In this document: positions 43,431 to 51,952 of the stretch, piece after piece
How positions within the stretch are numbered: the stretch's first letter is position 1
How the letters are laid out: each line of letters begins with the position of its first letter
Source: Bradyrhizobium vignae
Lineage (GTDB): Bacteria; Pseudomonadota; Alphaproteobacteria; Rhizobiales; Xanthobacteraceae
Assembly (NCBI RefSeq): GCF_004114425.1
Contig: NZ_RDQF01000014.1
Coordinates: forward strand, 1 to 64,000
Length of the DNA stretch: 64,000 nucleotides
Direction of reading: 5' to 3'
Translations under genes and position numbers: made by a program
The notes under the pieces: generated by a model
Database searches by the model: none
Told to the model about the DNA's origin: nothing
The model's input: the letters and a program-made list of their open reading frames with translations, nothing else

Positions 43431-44063
43431 ATGACATTGCGACATCTGTGCTACCCGATCTTTATTGCGGCAATAATGGGTGGCTGCGCAAATACGGCCT
43501 CGATCCAGCCCGCGCCGGCTGACCAAGAGATCCAGGTCGAGCAGAAGAGTAGCGTGCTGTTCCTGCAGAGCCTTCGTGGCCCCGAACGGCATCGGCTGCG
43601 AAGCTTTATTGCAGCGACCAGTCGCGGCCGGCGGGATGCCCTCCATGTGAGGGTCATCGGCTCACCCAGACTCGTCGCACAGGTCGCCGACGAGGCTCGC
43701 GCCATGGGTGTTGCCAATTACAACATCCTCCTGTCCGCTTCTCGTGTGGATCTGCCGGCTCGTTCCGGGGTGAGGATCGAAGCGATCACTTTCGAAGCTC
43801 ATCCTCCGGTCTGCCCCTCGCTCTCCATCGTCGGTCCTACGGTGAACGAGAATTCGTTCAACCCGACCCTTGGCTGCTCAGTCCGGAATAACCTCGCGGT
43901 CACGATCAATGATCCTGGCGACCTGTTAGGCAATCACGCTGTCATGCCGACCAGTGGTGATCGTGCAGTGCTTCCCATCACCGCACGTGGGGCAACGACG
44001 GTGGGCAACAGGAGCAATTTGGAGGATGACACCCATACCAGGGTTGCGCCAGAAACCCAATAA
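43431..44063 (+). CDS. CpaD-like lipoprotein of the T3SS locus (y4xK homolog)
   Basis: 210 residues from the ATG at 43431 (GAGGATC upstream), directly after rhcC2. A lipobox GGCA ('AIMGGCAN') follows the signal, so the mature protein is probably lipidated. The mature region has 'LFLQSLRGPERHRLRSFI' and the C-terminal 'GCSVRNNLAVTINDPGDLL', which matches the CpaD pattern (NxGCxxxxNLAxxVxxPxDL) of Tad pilus assembly. In Tad systems CpaD accompanies the secretin CpaC; here it probably helps place or stabilise RhcC2. Confidence 0.85.
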   Translation: MTLRHLCYPIFIAAIMGGCANTASIQPAPADQEIQVEQKSSVLFLQSLRGPERHRLRSFIAATSRGRRDALHVRVIGSPRLVAQVADEARAMGVANYNILLSASRVDLPARSGVRIEAITFEAHPPVCPSLSIVGPTVNENSFNPTLGCSVRNNLAVTINDPGDLLGNHAVMPTSGDRAVLPITARGATTVGNRSNLEDDTHTRVAPETQ

Positions 44064-44245
44064 GCTGCTCGTAGAACTCGAACAGCATGAACGTCGGTTG
44101 GCATTCTGTTTGGAATCGGCCGACGAGCCTCCTGGACTCCAGCCTTTGCTCGGTCTTTTTTTGGGGATCGTGCAGCTCGCAGATCAGGTTCTGGGACAGT
44201 TCGGTCATTGCCCAGTGGTTTGAGCGCATCGATGTTTGCGCGACG

Positions 44246-45283
44246 CTAAACGAGGCCGGCGGCAAAGACTGCCTTTGCAACCCTCTCGAAACACTCCATC
44301 GGAACGGCCTTGCCCATCGTACCTTTTCGGATCAGCTGACGGGCCAACACATGATCCTCGACAATGCTCAGACGTTGGGCGCGCGCCTCCGCCAGCAACT
44401 GTGAAGCCGTTTCGCCCTCGCCGCGGCACACCAGTACCGGAACGCCGGTCTCGCCCCGAACGTAGCGCAGCCCAATCAATGTCGCTCGCCCCGTCAGTAT
44501 CAATGTCGCCCGATGGACGCCGAGCGGAGACTCGTTCGCCGACTCCCGGCGGAGCCTGCGGTGTTCACCCTTGATCTGCGGATTACCATCCTGTTCCTTG
44601 GACTCGCGCTTGGCTTCGCTCTGCGTCATGCGCATGTCGCGCAAGAACAACCAACGCTGAATGAGCAGATCAGCCAAGCCGCCAATCAGAAGAGCGCCGG
44701 CAGCGATCGCGATCAGCACTTTGAGCTCTTTAAAGACAAAACCAAAGCAGCTCAAATCGCACACGGGCAAGTATACCAGTGCCCTCCAACTTGCGAGCAC
44801 AGTGAAAACGAACGTAGCGCCAAGAACCAAAACTTTGACGATAGACTTTCCAAGCTCGACAGCCGACCGCTGGGAGACAATCCGCTTCAGCCCTTTGACG
44901 GGATCCAATTTCTCAAAGCTGGGTTTAAGCGGCTCAACCGAAATCGTTAGCCCCCCGCCGGCCAAGACACCGGCCAGAATCGCCGCAACCACCGCCGCAC
45001 CTAGGATGGGGGCCGCGGCTGCTATAGAAAGGTCTATCAATCCGAGCAACGCCTTCCGGGCCGCACTGTTGAAGGGCTGTTCCTGCAGCTTGTCGATGAG
45101 CCGCACGGCTTCGCGCCATCCGTCTTCGATCGAGCTGGCCCTGAAGCACAGGCAACCGAAACCAGCGCAAAGGCTTGCCGCGGTCGCAAAGTCGGCGCTG
45201 CGCGGGCTCTGCCCTTTCTTACGCGCGTCCCTCAGCTTCTTGTGACTTGGTGGAAGGTTTTTCTCTTCGCTCGTGTCGTTCAT
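44246..45283 (-). CDS. rhcU: RhcU, T3SS export-gate/switch protein (SctU/FlhB family)
   Basis: 345 residues from the ATG at 45283, overlapping the rhcT stop (ATGA). 'PPSHKKLRDARKKGQSPRS' is the typical SctU start; four helices follow; the cytoplasmic part begins with 'MRMTQSEAKRESKEQDGNPQ', which is well conserved. At the place of the NPTH autocleavage motif (residues 259-273) the sequence reads 'ATLILTGRATLIGLRY', so Asn-Pro-Thr-His is absent and one residue is missing. The C-terminus ('VPVLVCRGEGETASQLL') is otherwise normal. It is the last gene of the minus-strand apparatus group, convergent with the CpaD-like gene. Confidence 0.92.
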   Translation of the reverse strand: MNDTSEEKNLPPSHKKLRDARKKGQSPRSADFATAASLCAGFGCLCFRASSIEDGWREAVRLIDKLQEQPFNSAARKALLGLIDLSIAAAAPILGAAVVAAILAGVLAGGGLTISVEPLKPSFEKLDPVKGLKRIVSQRSAVELGKSIVKVLVLGATFVFTVLASWRALVYLPVCDLSCFGFVFKELKVLIAIAAGALLIGGLADLLIQRWLFLRDMRMTQSEAKRESKEQDGNPQIKGEHRRLRRESANESPLGVHRATLILTGRATLIGLRYVRGETGVPVLVCRGEGETASQLLAEARAQRLSIVEDHVLARQLIRKGTMGKAVPMECFERVAKAVFAAGLV

Positions 45284-46095
45284 TTCAAGAACTTCTCGAG
45301 CCACTCCAGCACGTCGTTGAACCGAATGATCTCTGCTCCCATATATTCGATCAGGAAGACGGCGTAGCTGACCATGATGGTGCCAAAGGCGGCATTCTTG
45401 ATGGTCGGAGAGAGATCGTTCAGCTTGATTTGCGGCGCAAAGCGCCCCAGCAGCATGAGGGATACGTCAATCAGAAGCAGCAGAGCCAGCACGGGCCCGG
45501 CGACCACGAGGGTCGTGTGCATGATATGGTCGAGGAGCCCGATAAACTCCATTGCCCCTTGCTGGGTCAGGGGCGGTAGCAGCCGATACACGGGCCAGAT
45601 CAGATAACTTCCATAGAGGCATCTGACCATGGTCTGCAGACCCCCTGATACAACGAAGATCGTAACCGCGGCAGTCCCGAGAAAGAGCCCCATCGCGGCG
45701 GTTTGACTGCGTGTCGCAGGATCGTCCACCTGGCTGGAGATGCCGCGCTGGGTATCAATGATGTCACCAACGGCCTGGATGCTCCAAAGTGGTATACTAA
45801 GCAGAAACCCGAACAGCAGGCCGATAAATATCTCCTTCAAACCGAGGAGCGAGACCGCAACCATACGGGTGCCCGGATCTAGTGTCTGCAAGCCGTTCCT
45901 GATCTGCATCAAACACGGCAATCCAATCACAACCGTCGCGCTTGCGCGGATAATCCCGCCAATGTGCGGTCGCGTGAATACCGGAAGAACCAGCATAATC
46001 CCGAGGGCCCGGGCCGCGCCAAGACCGGCCGCAACGACGAACTCGACAGCAGTCTGAATCAGAGTTTGCGTCTCGGTGGCTGACAAGGCATCCAT
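45280..46095 (-). CDS. rhcT: RhcT, T3SS export-gate protein (SctT/FliR family)
   Basis: 271 residues, mostly hydrophobic. 'RALGIMLVLPVFTRPHIGG', 'LKEIFIGLLFGFLLSIPLW', 'QAVGDIIDTQRGISS' and 'LLLLIDVSLMLLGRFAPQI' are signature segments of SctT. With RhcR and RhcS it forms the core export gate. Unlike the usual rhcR-rhcS-rhcT run it is separated from rhcS by 685 bases that contain a tts box, so it may have its own promoter. Confidence 0.95.
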   Translation of the reverse strand: MDALSATETQTLIQTAVEFVVAAGLGAARALGIMLVLPVFTRPHIGGIIRASATVVIGLPCLMQIRNGLQTLDPGTRMVAVSLLGLKEIFIGLLFGFLLSIPLWSIQAVGDIIDTQRGISSQVDDPATRSQTAAMGLFLGTAAVTIFVVSGGLQTMVRCLYGSYLIWPVYRLLPPLTQQGAMEFIGLLDHIMHTTLVVAGPVLALLLLIDVSLMLLGRFAPQIKLNDLSPTIKNAAFGTIMVSYAVFLIEYMGAEIIRFNDVLEWLEKFLK

Positions 46096-46780
46096 TTGAG
46101 CTCAGCTCGTCGTTCCTTCAGCCAATGCAACCGTCGCACTCACGTCGTCATGGTGTGAGACGTCAAGAACTCTGCAGATCTCGTGTCCCAGCGGTTGCAG
46201 AGCGACAGGCCTCGCAGATGACTTCGGCTTCAACTATCCATATGACTACAGCCATCCGGCGCAGAGGTATGACCATTCGATGAGAGCACCGGCGAAATCT
46301 CGCGCCGCCTGCAAGCCACGCTTCTTCCGCTCTCACCGAGCGCGGTTTGAAGATCCGAGGGCCTCAAAGCTTCCATCAATTTCGCAGTCTATGGAGATCG
46401 GTCTCGAGCGGCACCTTCATTCGTAGGCTCATTCACCAGAATGCCAGACTCGTGGGGCCGCTTGCAATCAACGCGGTTTGCCCGTTCACTTGCGTCGACA
46501 ACTCGCCAGGCTGTGCATCGAGGACCAGGTCTCAGCAGGTAATTCCATCACATCGTAAGCAAACCTGAATCGAACGGATAGAAATTCCAAATGGGGTCAT
46601 TCTTCCTCCGAATACGGCAGGCTCATAGAGCCGAACAGGACAGTTCGGATGTTTATCTGTCTCAGAATAGTGAGGCGAGCTTTCGATAAGCTGACGAACT
46701 CGCCCTTTTGTGGTTCGCAATGAACGCCAACAAACGCGACGCTATAGCTGAAACTTAGACAGGCCTGCGTTCCGCGCGCA
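46096..46780. other. 685-bp insertion between rhcS and rhcT
   Basis: No intact gene. On the minus strand a near-perfect tts box (46678-46695) is followed by GGAGGAAGA and an ATG at 46600 opening only 22 codons (MTPFGISIRSIQVC...). This resembles the 5' end of an effector gene whose body has been lost. Confidence 0.5.
46678..46695 (-). promoter_or_regulatory. tts box (TtsI binding site) upstream of rhcT
   Basis: The minus strand reads GTCAGCTTATCGAAAGCT, an exact match to the core. It lies between rhcS and rhcT and could drive rhcT-rhcU. Confidence 0.9.
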
Positions 46781-47056
46781 CTAATACCTCGCTGTGAGCG
46801 CGGGGAACTCAGTGAAGACATGCTGGGCTTGCTCGATCAGCGGCGCGCTCAGCACCGGAGCAAACAGAACGAGCACGGCGACGACGACGAGGAGCTTCAC
46901 GGTAAGCGGCAAGGTTTGATCCTGGAGCTGGGTTGCTGCCTGCACGATGCCAATACCCAATCCGGCCACGAGGGCTGCCAGGAGCGGCGGTAGAACCCAG
47001 ATCATGAACAGGACTAATGATCGGCTCAGATGGGTGAGGATGCTCGCCTCGTCCAT
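46781..47056 (-). CDS. rhcS: RhcS, T3SS export-gate protein (SctS/FliQ family)
   Basis: 91 residues with two membrane helices ('LVLFMIWVLPPLLAALVAGL' and 'TVKLLVVVAVLVLFAPVLSA') joined by 'GIVQAATQLQDQTLP', the conserved SctS/FliQ loop. The start lies directly behind the rhcR stop. It is the last gene of the contiguous minus-strand run before the insertion. Confidence 0.95.
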   Translation of the reverse strand: MDEASILTHLSRSLVLFMIWVLPPLLAALVAGLGIGIVQAATQLQDQTLPLTVKLLVVVAVLVLFAPVLSAPLIEQAQHVFTEFPALTARY

Positions 47057-47057
47057 C

Positions 47058-47723
47058 TCACCCCCCCGGGGATGCGTAGCTTAAGACCAATCCGTGCATG
47101 AGCCGCGACCAGCCGTCGATTGTGACGAACAGAAAGAGCTTGAAAGGAACGGATATCATTGTTGGTGATACCATTGACATGCCCATGGCCATCAGAATTG
47201 TCGTCACAATAAGGTCGATCGTGATGAACGGAAGATAGAGAAGGAAACCGATTTCAAACGCACGCTTAAGCTCCGAGATCAAAAAAGACGGCACGAGGAT
47301 CGCAAAATCATCGGCTGTTGCGTTGGCGCGCATCTCCTCCGACCAGATATGTTCCGTCGACGACAGGAAGAACGTGCGCTGCTCCTCAGTGGTGAACTTT
47401 TTGAGATGGGCGCGCAGCGGCTCGCTCCCCTCCTTGGCGGCGGTCAACCAGTCATCGGCGGTTTGGTAACGAAGTTGCGTATTGGTCACGCGGTTGTAGG
47501 TTTGCTCGAATACTGGGGCGCCTATGAACACGGTAAGGATCAATGCAGCACCATACAGAACGATATTCGGTGGTATGGACTGAGTGCCGAGCGCGTTGCG
47601 GATCAGGAAGAGAACGACGGAAACCTTGATGAACGCCGTTGTTGTGACAACTGCGAACGCCAGCAGGCCAAGACCGGCGGTCGCCGCAACAAGCGCAAGG
47701 ATGCTCGGTTGAATGTCAACCAT
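47058..47723 (-). CDS. rhcR: RhcR, T3SS export-gate protein (SctR/FliP family)
   Basis: 221 residues from the ATG at 47723, overlapping the end of rhcQ by eight bases; a longer frame lies within rhcQ. Conserved parts: 'TAFIKVSVVLFLIRNALGTQ' with the SctR 'RNALG', 'IPPNIVLYGAALILT', 'FLISELKRAFEIGFLLYLPF' and 'ILMAMGMSMVSPTMISVPFK'. Core of the export gate. Confidence 0.96.
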   Translation of the reverse strand: MVDIQPSILALVAATAGLGLLAFAVVTTTAFIKVSVVLFLIRNALGTQSIPPNIVLYGAALILTVFIGAPVFEQTYNRVTNTQLRYQTADDWLTAAKEGSEPLRAHLKKFTTEEQRTFFLSSTEHIWSEEMRANATADDFAILVPSFLISELKRAFEIGFLLYLPFITIDLIVTTILMAMGMSMVSPTMISVPFKLFLFVTIDGWSRLMHGLVLSYASPGG

Positions 47724-48771
47724 TGACCGCCAACTTGCTAAGTAACCGGATGCCCAACGCTTCACCGACACGTACGATGTCGCCGCGGCCGATCAATTGA
47801 CCATTGGCAACAATATCGACCGGACCGTCCACCGGCCGGCCAAGCTCGAACACGTGCCCCTCGTTGATGCTTCTCAACGTACCCAGCGGGATGGGCCAGC
47901 GGCCGCATTCGAACACAAGCGTGATCTCAATACTGTCGATGTCGGCTTCCGAGAGCGGGATTGCTTGTTCAGCTTGTGGGCGTATCGTCATATTTGCATA
48001 CCTTAGAGGATGGGACTGCAGGCGGAATGGTCCCCGAAGGATAAGTCTGTCGCCCGCGACCTGCGCCGGCGCCCACAACTTGTCCGCAGCGAGGATGAGC
48101 TGGCCATGAGCAAAGGGAATGACTTCGGGCAGCAGTGCGTCGCCGGGCTGTGCTTGGCGAAGAAGCTTGATGGGCGCGCGCAGCGAGCCGATCTCTCTCG
48201 CAATTACGACCGGCAATTCCGAAGAACTCTTACCTAAATCTCGCGGTGATTGGCCGATCAGCTCGCCTAAGACACGAAACGCAGACGGAACCAGACCGTC
48301 AAGAGGCTCGAACAAGAACAGGCGGGCCTTGGCCGCCAGCGCCCCGAAAGTAACGTCGAACTCCAAATAGGGGTCTTTGGCCGTTGCGTCTTCGACGCAG
48401 ATCAGCTGCAAATTCCGCGCAAGCGCGATCTCGAGTGGAGCGAGCCAAGGTTCCAGTGCAAGTTCGAGAAGGAGCGAGCGGGTTGGGTCGGAAGGTAAAG
48501 TAAGGCCAGACTGGACCGTTGAAATCAGTGCCTCGACGAGAAGGCGGGGCAAGGACAACACAGCGGTCTCGCCTCCGGCGCAAAATACGCAGTCGAGCAC
48601 CGACATGGCATATGGCTCGGCCTGCCAAACAAGCCGGCTCATACGGATCGACAGCGGCTTATCGCCAATGCGGCTCTGCAGAACCGTGCGCGGTGCGGCG
48701 GTCTCGTTGAGCCAGGAGACCACTTCATGCGACAGCTTTGCCGCTGGCTGAAATAGTGCGGGTTCACCCAT
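47716..48771 (-). CDS. rhcQ: RhcQ, T3SS cytoplasmic ring (sorting platform) protein (SctQ/FliN-YscQ family)
   Basis: 351 residues. The N-terminal two thirds are variable; the C-terminal SpoA-like domain is clear: 'ADIDSIEITLVFECGRWPIP', 'LGTLRSINEGHVFELGRPVD', 'PVDIVANGQLIGRGDIVRV' and 'EALGIRLL'. It should form the cytoplasmic ring or pods that connect NolV-RhcN with the membrane complex. Overlaps rhcR. Confidence 0.92.
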   Translation of the reverse strand: MGEPALFQPAAKLSHEVVSWLNETAAPRTVLQSRIGDKPLSIRMSRLVWQAEPYAMSVLDCVFCAGGETAVLSLPRLLVEALISTVQSGLTLPSDPTRSLLLELALEPWLAPLEIALARNLQLICVEDATAKDPYLEFDVTFGALAAKARLFLFEPLDGLVPSAFRVLGELIGQSPRDLGKSSSELPVVIAREIGSLRAPIKLLRQAQPGDALLPEVIPFAHGQLILAADKLWAPAQVAGDRLILRGPFRLQSHPLRYANMTIRPQAEQAIPLSEADIDSIEITLVFECGRWPIPLGTLRSINEGHVFELGRPVDGPVDIVANGQLIGRGDIVRVGEALGIRLLSKLAVNG

Positions 48772-48828
48772 GGCATTTATCGACAGGTTCCGCGGGTGCA
48801 GCTCGCGACGCGGTAAGAGAACCAGCCA

Positions 48829-49365
48829 TTAGTTCGAGCCATCGACCGTCTGGCTGCGCGAACCACCCTGATATCGGAGCAAAACCTCATCGTCGGCATC
48901 GACTTCGGCTGCAAACTCCGAACGGACAGCGGTAGTGCGCTGGACATCGCCCTCAATCTCCTGCCATTTCTGGCTCGCCGCCGACCGCTTGGCCCATATG
49001 GTGCGCGCCTCATTCACTGCCCGCTCGGCCTGCTCATGCGCGATGCGCGCCTGCTCACGCGCCTGGCGTGCCGATTCGATCTCTGCTGCCAGCCGCCCAA
49101 GGACGACTTGACAGCGACGATCGAGCTCGGCCACGGACATCATCTCGAGGGACACCAGCTCCTGATAAAGTTCAGCTTCGGCCTTGGCGCGACGATTCTC
49201 AGCGCCTTTAAGATTCTCAGACGCTCGCTGCAGCGCTGCGACCGCCATTTGGCGCCTGTCTTCCATGTTCGACAATTCACGAAGCGCGCTTCGCTCTCTC
49301 ATGTCTTTCACCAGCCGCAATTTTGACGCTTGTACGAGATTCAGGCCGTCAGACGCGACATCCAT
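48829..49365 (-). CDS. rhcZ: RhcZ, T3SS ATPase stalk protein (SctO/FliJ-like; y4yJ homolog)
   Basis: 178 residues, nearly all a charged coiled coil ('QMAVAALQRASENLKGAENR', 'IESARQAREQARIAHEQAER'). It lies directly after the ATPase gene rhcN, with overlap, where the YscO/SctO gene always lies. It should sit in the ATPase centre and link it to RhcV. Sequence conservation in this family is low; the call rests on size, coiled coil and position. Confidence 0.85.
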   Translation of the reverse strand: MDVASDGLNLVQASKLRLVKDMRERSALRELSNMEDRRQMAVAALQRASENLKGAENRRAKAEAELYQELVSLEMMSVAELDRRCQVVLGRLAAEIESARQAREQARIAHEQAERAVNEARTIWAKRSAASQKWQEIEGDVQRTTAVRSEFAAEVDADDEVLLRYQGGSRSQTVDGSN

Positions 49366-50696
49366 GAAACGGTCTCCTCAAAGCTACACGGCTCGTCCTG
49401 TCCCTGGCGCAAGAATGCGCGCAGTTCCTCGATTGACTCGATTGCCCGATCAGTCAGTGGATCGCTGCCTGGCTTGTATTCACCGACCTTGATCAGGAAC
49501 TCAGCCTCATTGTAGCGCGAGAGCAGATCGCGGAAGGCGGATGCCGCCTTGCGATGTGGACCAGAGGCGACCGCATCCATGACACGACTTCGGCTCGACA
49601 GCACGTCGATGGCGGGAAAATGCTCTCGCGAGGCCAACGCGCGCGAAAGAATGATATGACCATCGAGAATTCCGCGCGACTCTTCCGCGATCGGATCGCC
49701 CGTGCCGTCACCTTCGACAAGCACGGTATAGAATGCCGTGATCGAGCCCCGCTCGCCCATACCGGCTCGCTCCAACAGACCAGGAAGCAGCGCAAAGACG
49801 GAAGGCGGAAAGCCGCGCCGGGTGGGAGGTTCGCCGGCGGCAAGGCCGATTTCGCGCATCGCACGGCTAAATCGCGTCAGCGAATCCATCATCAGAACGA
49901 CCCGCAGACCTTGATCACGAAAATACTCGGCGAGTGCGGTCGCCATATGAGCGCATTGCGCCCGCTCCATTGCCGATCGATCCGATGTCTCAACGACAAC
50001 GATCGTGCGAGCGAGGGCATTTCCAATGTGACGTTCGATGAATTCACGCACCTCGCGTCCACGCTCCCCTATGAGCGCAACCACGGTGACATCGGCGGCC
50101 GCGCCTTTTACAATTTGCGACATCAGCGTCGACTTACCGCAACCGGCATCTCCATAGATTCCGATCCGCTGACCTTCGCCACACGTCAGAAGTCCGTCCA
50201 GCACGCGAACGCCGAGCGGAAACGGTTGCTCGATGCCACGCCGCCTCATCGGGTTGGGCGCCTTGCCGCGGAGCGGACTAGTGTGGATCGTCTTTATCGG
50301 CCCCTTGCCATCAAGTGGACGGCCGAAGCTATCGATCACGCGGCCGAGCAGGTCGGGCCCGACTGACACTTCCTGCATGCGCCCGGTCGGGAGCACTTCC
50401 GCGCGATGGGACAAGCCTACCATATCGCCAATGGGCGTCAGCAACACCCCGTCCGGCAGCAAACCGATGACTTCCGCCTCAAGTGACCATCCGGAAGCGT
50501 GATCCTGCAACAGGCAAAGTTCTCCAACACGGGCCCCTGGCAACACGGCATGGAGCAAGGTGCCGATCGCACGCGTGATCCGTCCCCGCACGGCACGCGT
50601 ATCGACATCCTTTGCTGCAAATCTCAGAGATGCTATCGCCGCATGCACATCTGCTTCTCCGCCAGCTTGATCATGGCCTGATCGTTGCGTCGTCAC
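49341..50696 (-). CDS. rhcN: RhcN, T3SS ATPase (SctN/FliI family)
   Basis: 451 residues. Walker A 'GDAGCGKST' (182-190), 'VVALIGERGREVREFIE', Walker B region 'LRVVLMMDSLTRFSRAMREI', 'GEPPTRRGFPPSVFALLPGL' and 'GDPIAEESRGILDGHIILSR' are all typical. It hydrolyses ATP to unfold substrates and release chaperones at the base of the injectisome. Start overlaps the nolV stop (ATGA). Confidence 0.97.
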   Translation of the reverse strand: MTTQRSGHDQAGGEADVHAAIASLRFAAKDVDTRAVRGRITRAIGTLLHAVLPGARVGELCLLQDHASGWSLEAEVIGLLPDGVLLTPIGDMVGLSHRAEVLPTGRMQEVSVGPDLLGRVIDSFGRPLDGKGPIKTIHTSPLRGKAPNPMRRRGIEQPFPLGVRVLDGLLTCGEGQRIGIYGDAGCGKSTLMSQIVKGAAADVTVVALIGERGREVREFIERHIGNALARTIVVVETSDRSAMERAQCAHMATALAEYFRDQGLRVVLMMDSLTRFSRAMREIGLAAGEPPTRRGFPPSVFALLPGLLERAGMGERGSITAFYTVLVEGDGTGDPIAEESRGILDGHIILSRALASREHFPAIDVLSSRSRVMDAVASGPHRKAASAFRDLLSRYNEAEFLIKVGEYKPGSDPLTDRAIESIEELRAFLRQGQDEPCSFEETVSWMSRLTA

Positions 50697-51316
50697 GGAT
50701 AGCTTTCCTGAGAAGAAGGATTAAGGCCGATGCGTAATGTGCGGAGCTGCGCGGCAAGTCCTAAATCGACACTGCCGAACTCACTCCACAGAACACACTG
50801 GTCCGGCCCCACGGCAGGGTCCGGATCAATTCTGACTTTCGGGCGACCATTCGTTCCGTCGAACGCCAGGAATTCATGCCTTAGTGCATCAGCGTTCACA
50901 GGAGACACGTGAAGGCATACTTCTGCGCTGCCATATCTTTTCTCGACGGCGTGACGAACGGTCCTTACCAACATCTCACCCGGATCAAAGGAGCCCAACA
51001 AATCGCTCAATATCTCAATGACGAGCTGTGGTAACTCCTCTTGCAGAACGGCTTTTCGCCGGGCCACATCGGAAGCCGCTCGGGCAATCAGCTGTGCCAT
51101 TTCGTCCGAGCCTGACCTTAGACCCTCGCAGTGCCCGCGCTCCCGCTCCTGCTGATAGGCCTTCCTTGCCCAACTGCGAACCTGCCGCAGGTATCGCTCG
51201 GCTAGCGCGCGCGTCTGCACCGCATCGTACCAGATGCCAAGTTCCGCGGCTGATATGAGCGGACCAAGCGGCCGAATCCGCGGGCTATCCGGCAGGATTG
51301 TTTCATCGGCCGTCAT
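50693..51316 (-). CDS. nolV: NolV, T3SS ATPase regulator (SctL/FliH family)
   Basis: 207 residues. An N-terminal helix ('ALAERYLRQVRSWARKAYQQ', then 'ERERGHCEGLRSGSDEMAQL') with coiled-coil character precedes a C-terminal domain ('QLVIEILSDLLGSFDPGEML', 'LHVSPVNADALRHEF', 'QCVLWSEFGSVDLGLAAQL') as in SctL. It binds RhcN. Overlaps nolU and rhcN by four bases on both sides. Confidence 0.92.
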   Translation of the reverse strand: MTADETILPDSPRIRPLGPLISAAELGIWYDAVQTRALAERYLRQVRSWARKAYQQERERGHCEGLRSGSDEMAQLIARAASDVARRKAVLQEELPQLVIEILSDLLGSFDPGEMLVRTVRHAVEKRYGSAEVCLHVSPVNADALRHEFLAFDGTNGRPKVRIDPDPAVGPDQCVLWSEFGSVDLGLAAQLRTLRIGLNPSSQESYP

Positions 51317-51933
51317 GCCGCTGGCTCCTCCGTGGCCAAGTGGGCCACCACCAAAGGCAATAACTGACCCGCTGAATTGTGGTGTTCGGCTGCTGGGGAT
51401 TCGGCGGTGGTCCCCACAGGTAAGCGGAAAAGAACGCGCACACGGTCAAGCTCTGATGCGTCCTTGAGCCAAGCGCCAAGGCAGGCGCAGCCGTCATGTT
51501 CAATCTGGCTCGCCAGCTTCTGCGGATCGTCAATCGATGTGGTTGCGACGGCGCTGGATAAGTGTCGGATTGCGAAAGCATGTGCTTCGGCACCGATATT
51601 TTCGATCAGACTCGCTACATCATGCCTCGACACAAATTTAAGCACCGAACGGGCATGCCAGATACTGCCCGCGAGCAGCGCCGCCCGACGCGGATCATGC
51701 CCGAGCAGAACGTCCCTACCCCAGTCGCTTCCGTTCGAAACCAGCTCACTACCTAGCAGCAATTCGACCAGTCTTTGCTGCAGTCTCGGAGACTTCTGCA
51801 ACTGCAGCACTGTGGCGGCCGACAGGAGCCCATCAAGATGGCCGGCAAACCGGCTGGGATGGATCAAAGCGGCAAGCTCGCGCAGGCGGTCGGAATGCGG
51901 GTTGAGTGAAACACTTGGGTTAGTGGATGCCAT
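51313..51933 (-). CDS. nolU: NolU, T3SS cytoplasmic accessory protein (SctK-like)
   Basis: 206 residues from the ATG at 51933, about 20 bases after the rhcJ stop; a longer frame overlapping rhcJ is possible. Helical, with 'IHPSRFAGHLDGLLSAATVL' and 'VARHDVA'-like middle segments ('LKFVSRHDVASLIENIGAEA'). It lies between rhcJ and nolV as in other rhizobia. NolU is thought to correspond to SctK of the sorting platform. Confidence 0.88.
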   Translation of the reverse strand: MASTNPSVSLNPHSDRLRELAALIHPSRFAGHLDGLLSAATVLQLQKSPRLQQRLVELLLGSELVSNGSDWGRDVLLGHDPRRAALLAGSIWHARSVLKFVSRHDVASLIENIGAEAHAFAIRHLSSAVATTSIDDPQKLASQIEHDGCACLGAWLKDASELDRVRVLFRLPVGTTAESPAAEHHNSAGQLLPLVVAHLATEEPAA

Positions 51934-51952
51934 CGATACGGACCTGCTGCCG

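Noticed and set aside
44513..44950. Plus-strand frames antisense to rhcU and other rhc genes
   Set aside because: They mirror the coding strand of well-conserved apparatus genes and have no independent support.
49554..50366. 270-codon plus-strand frame inside rhcN
   Set aside because: Antisense shadow of the highly conserved ATPase gene.
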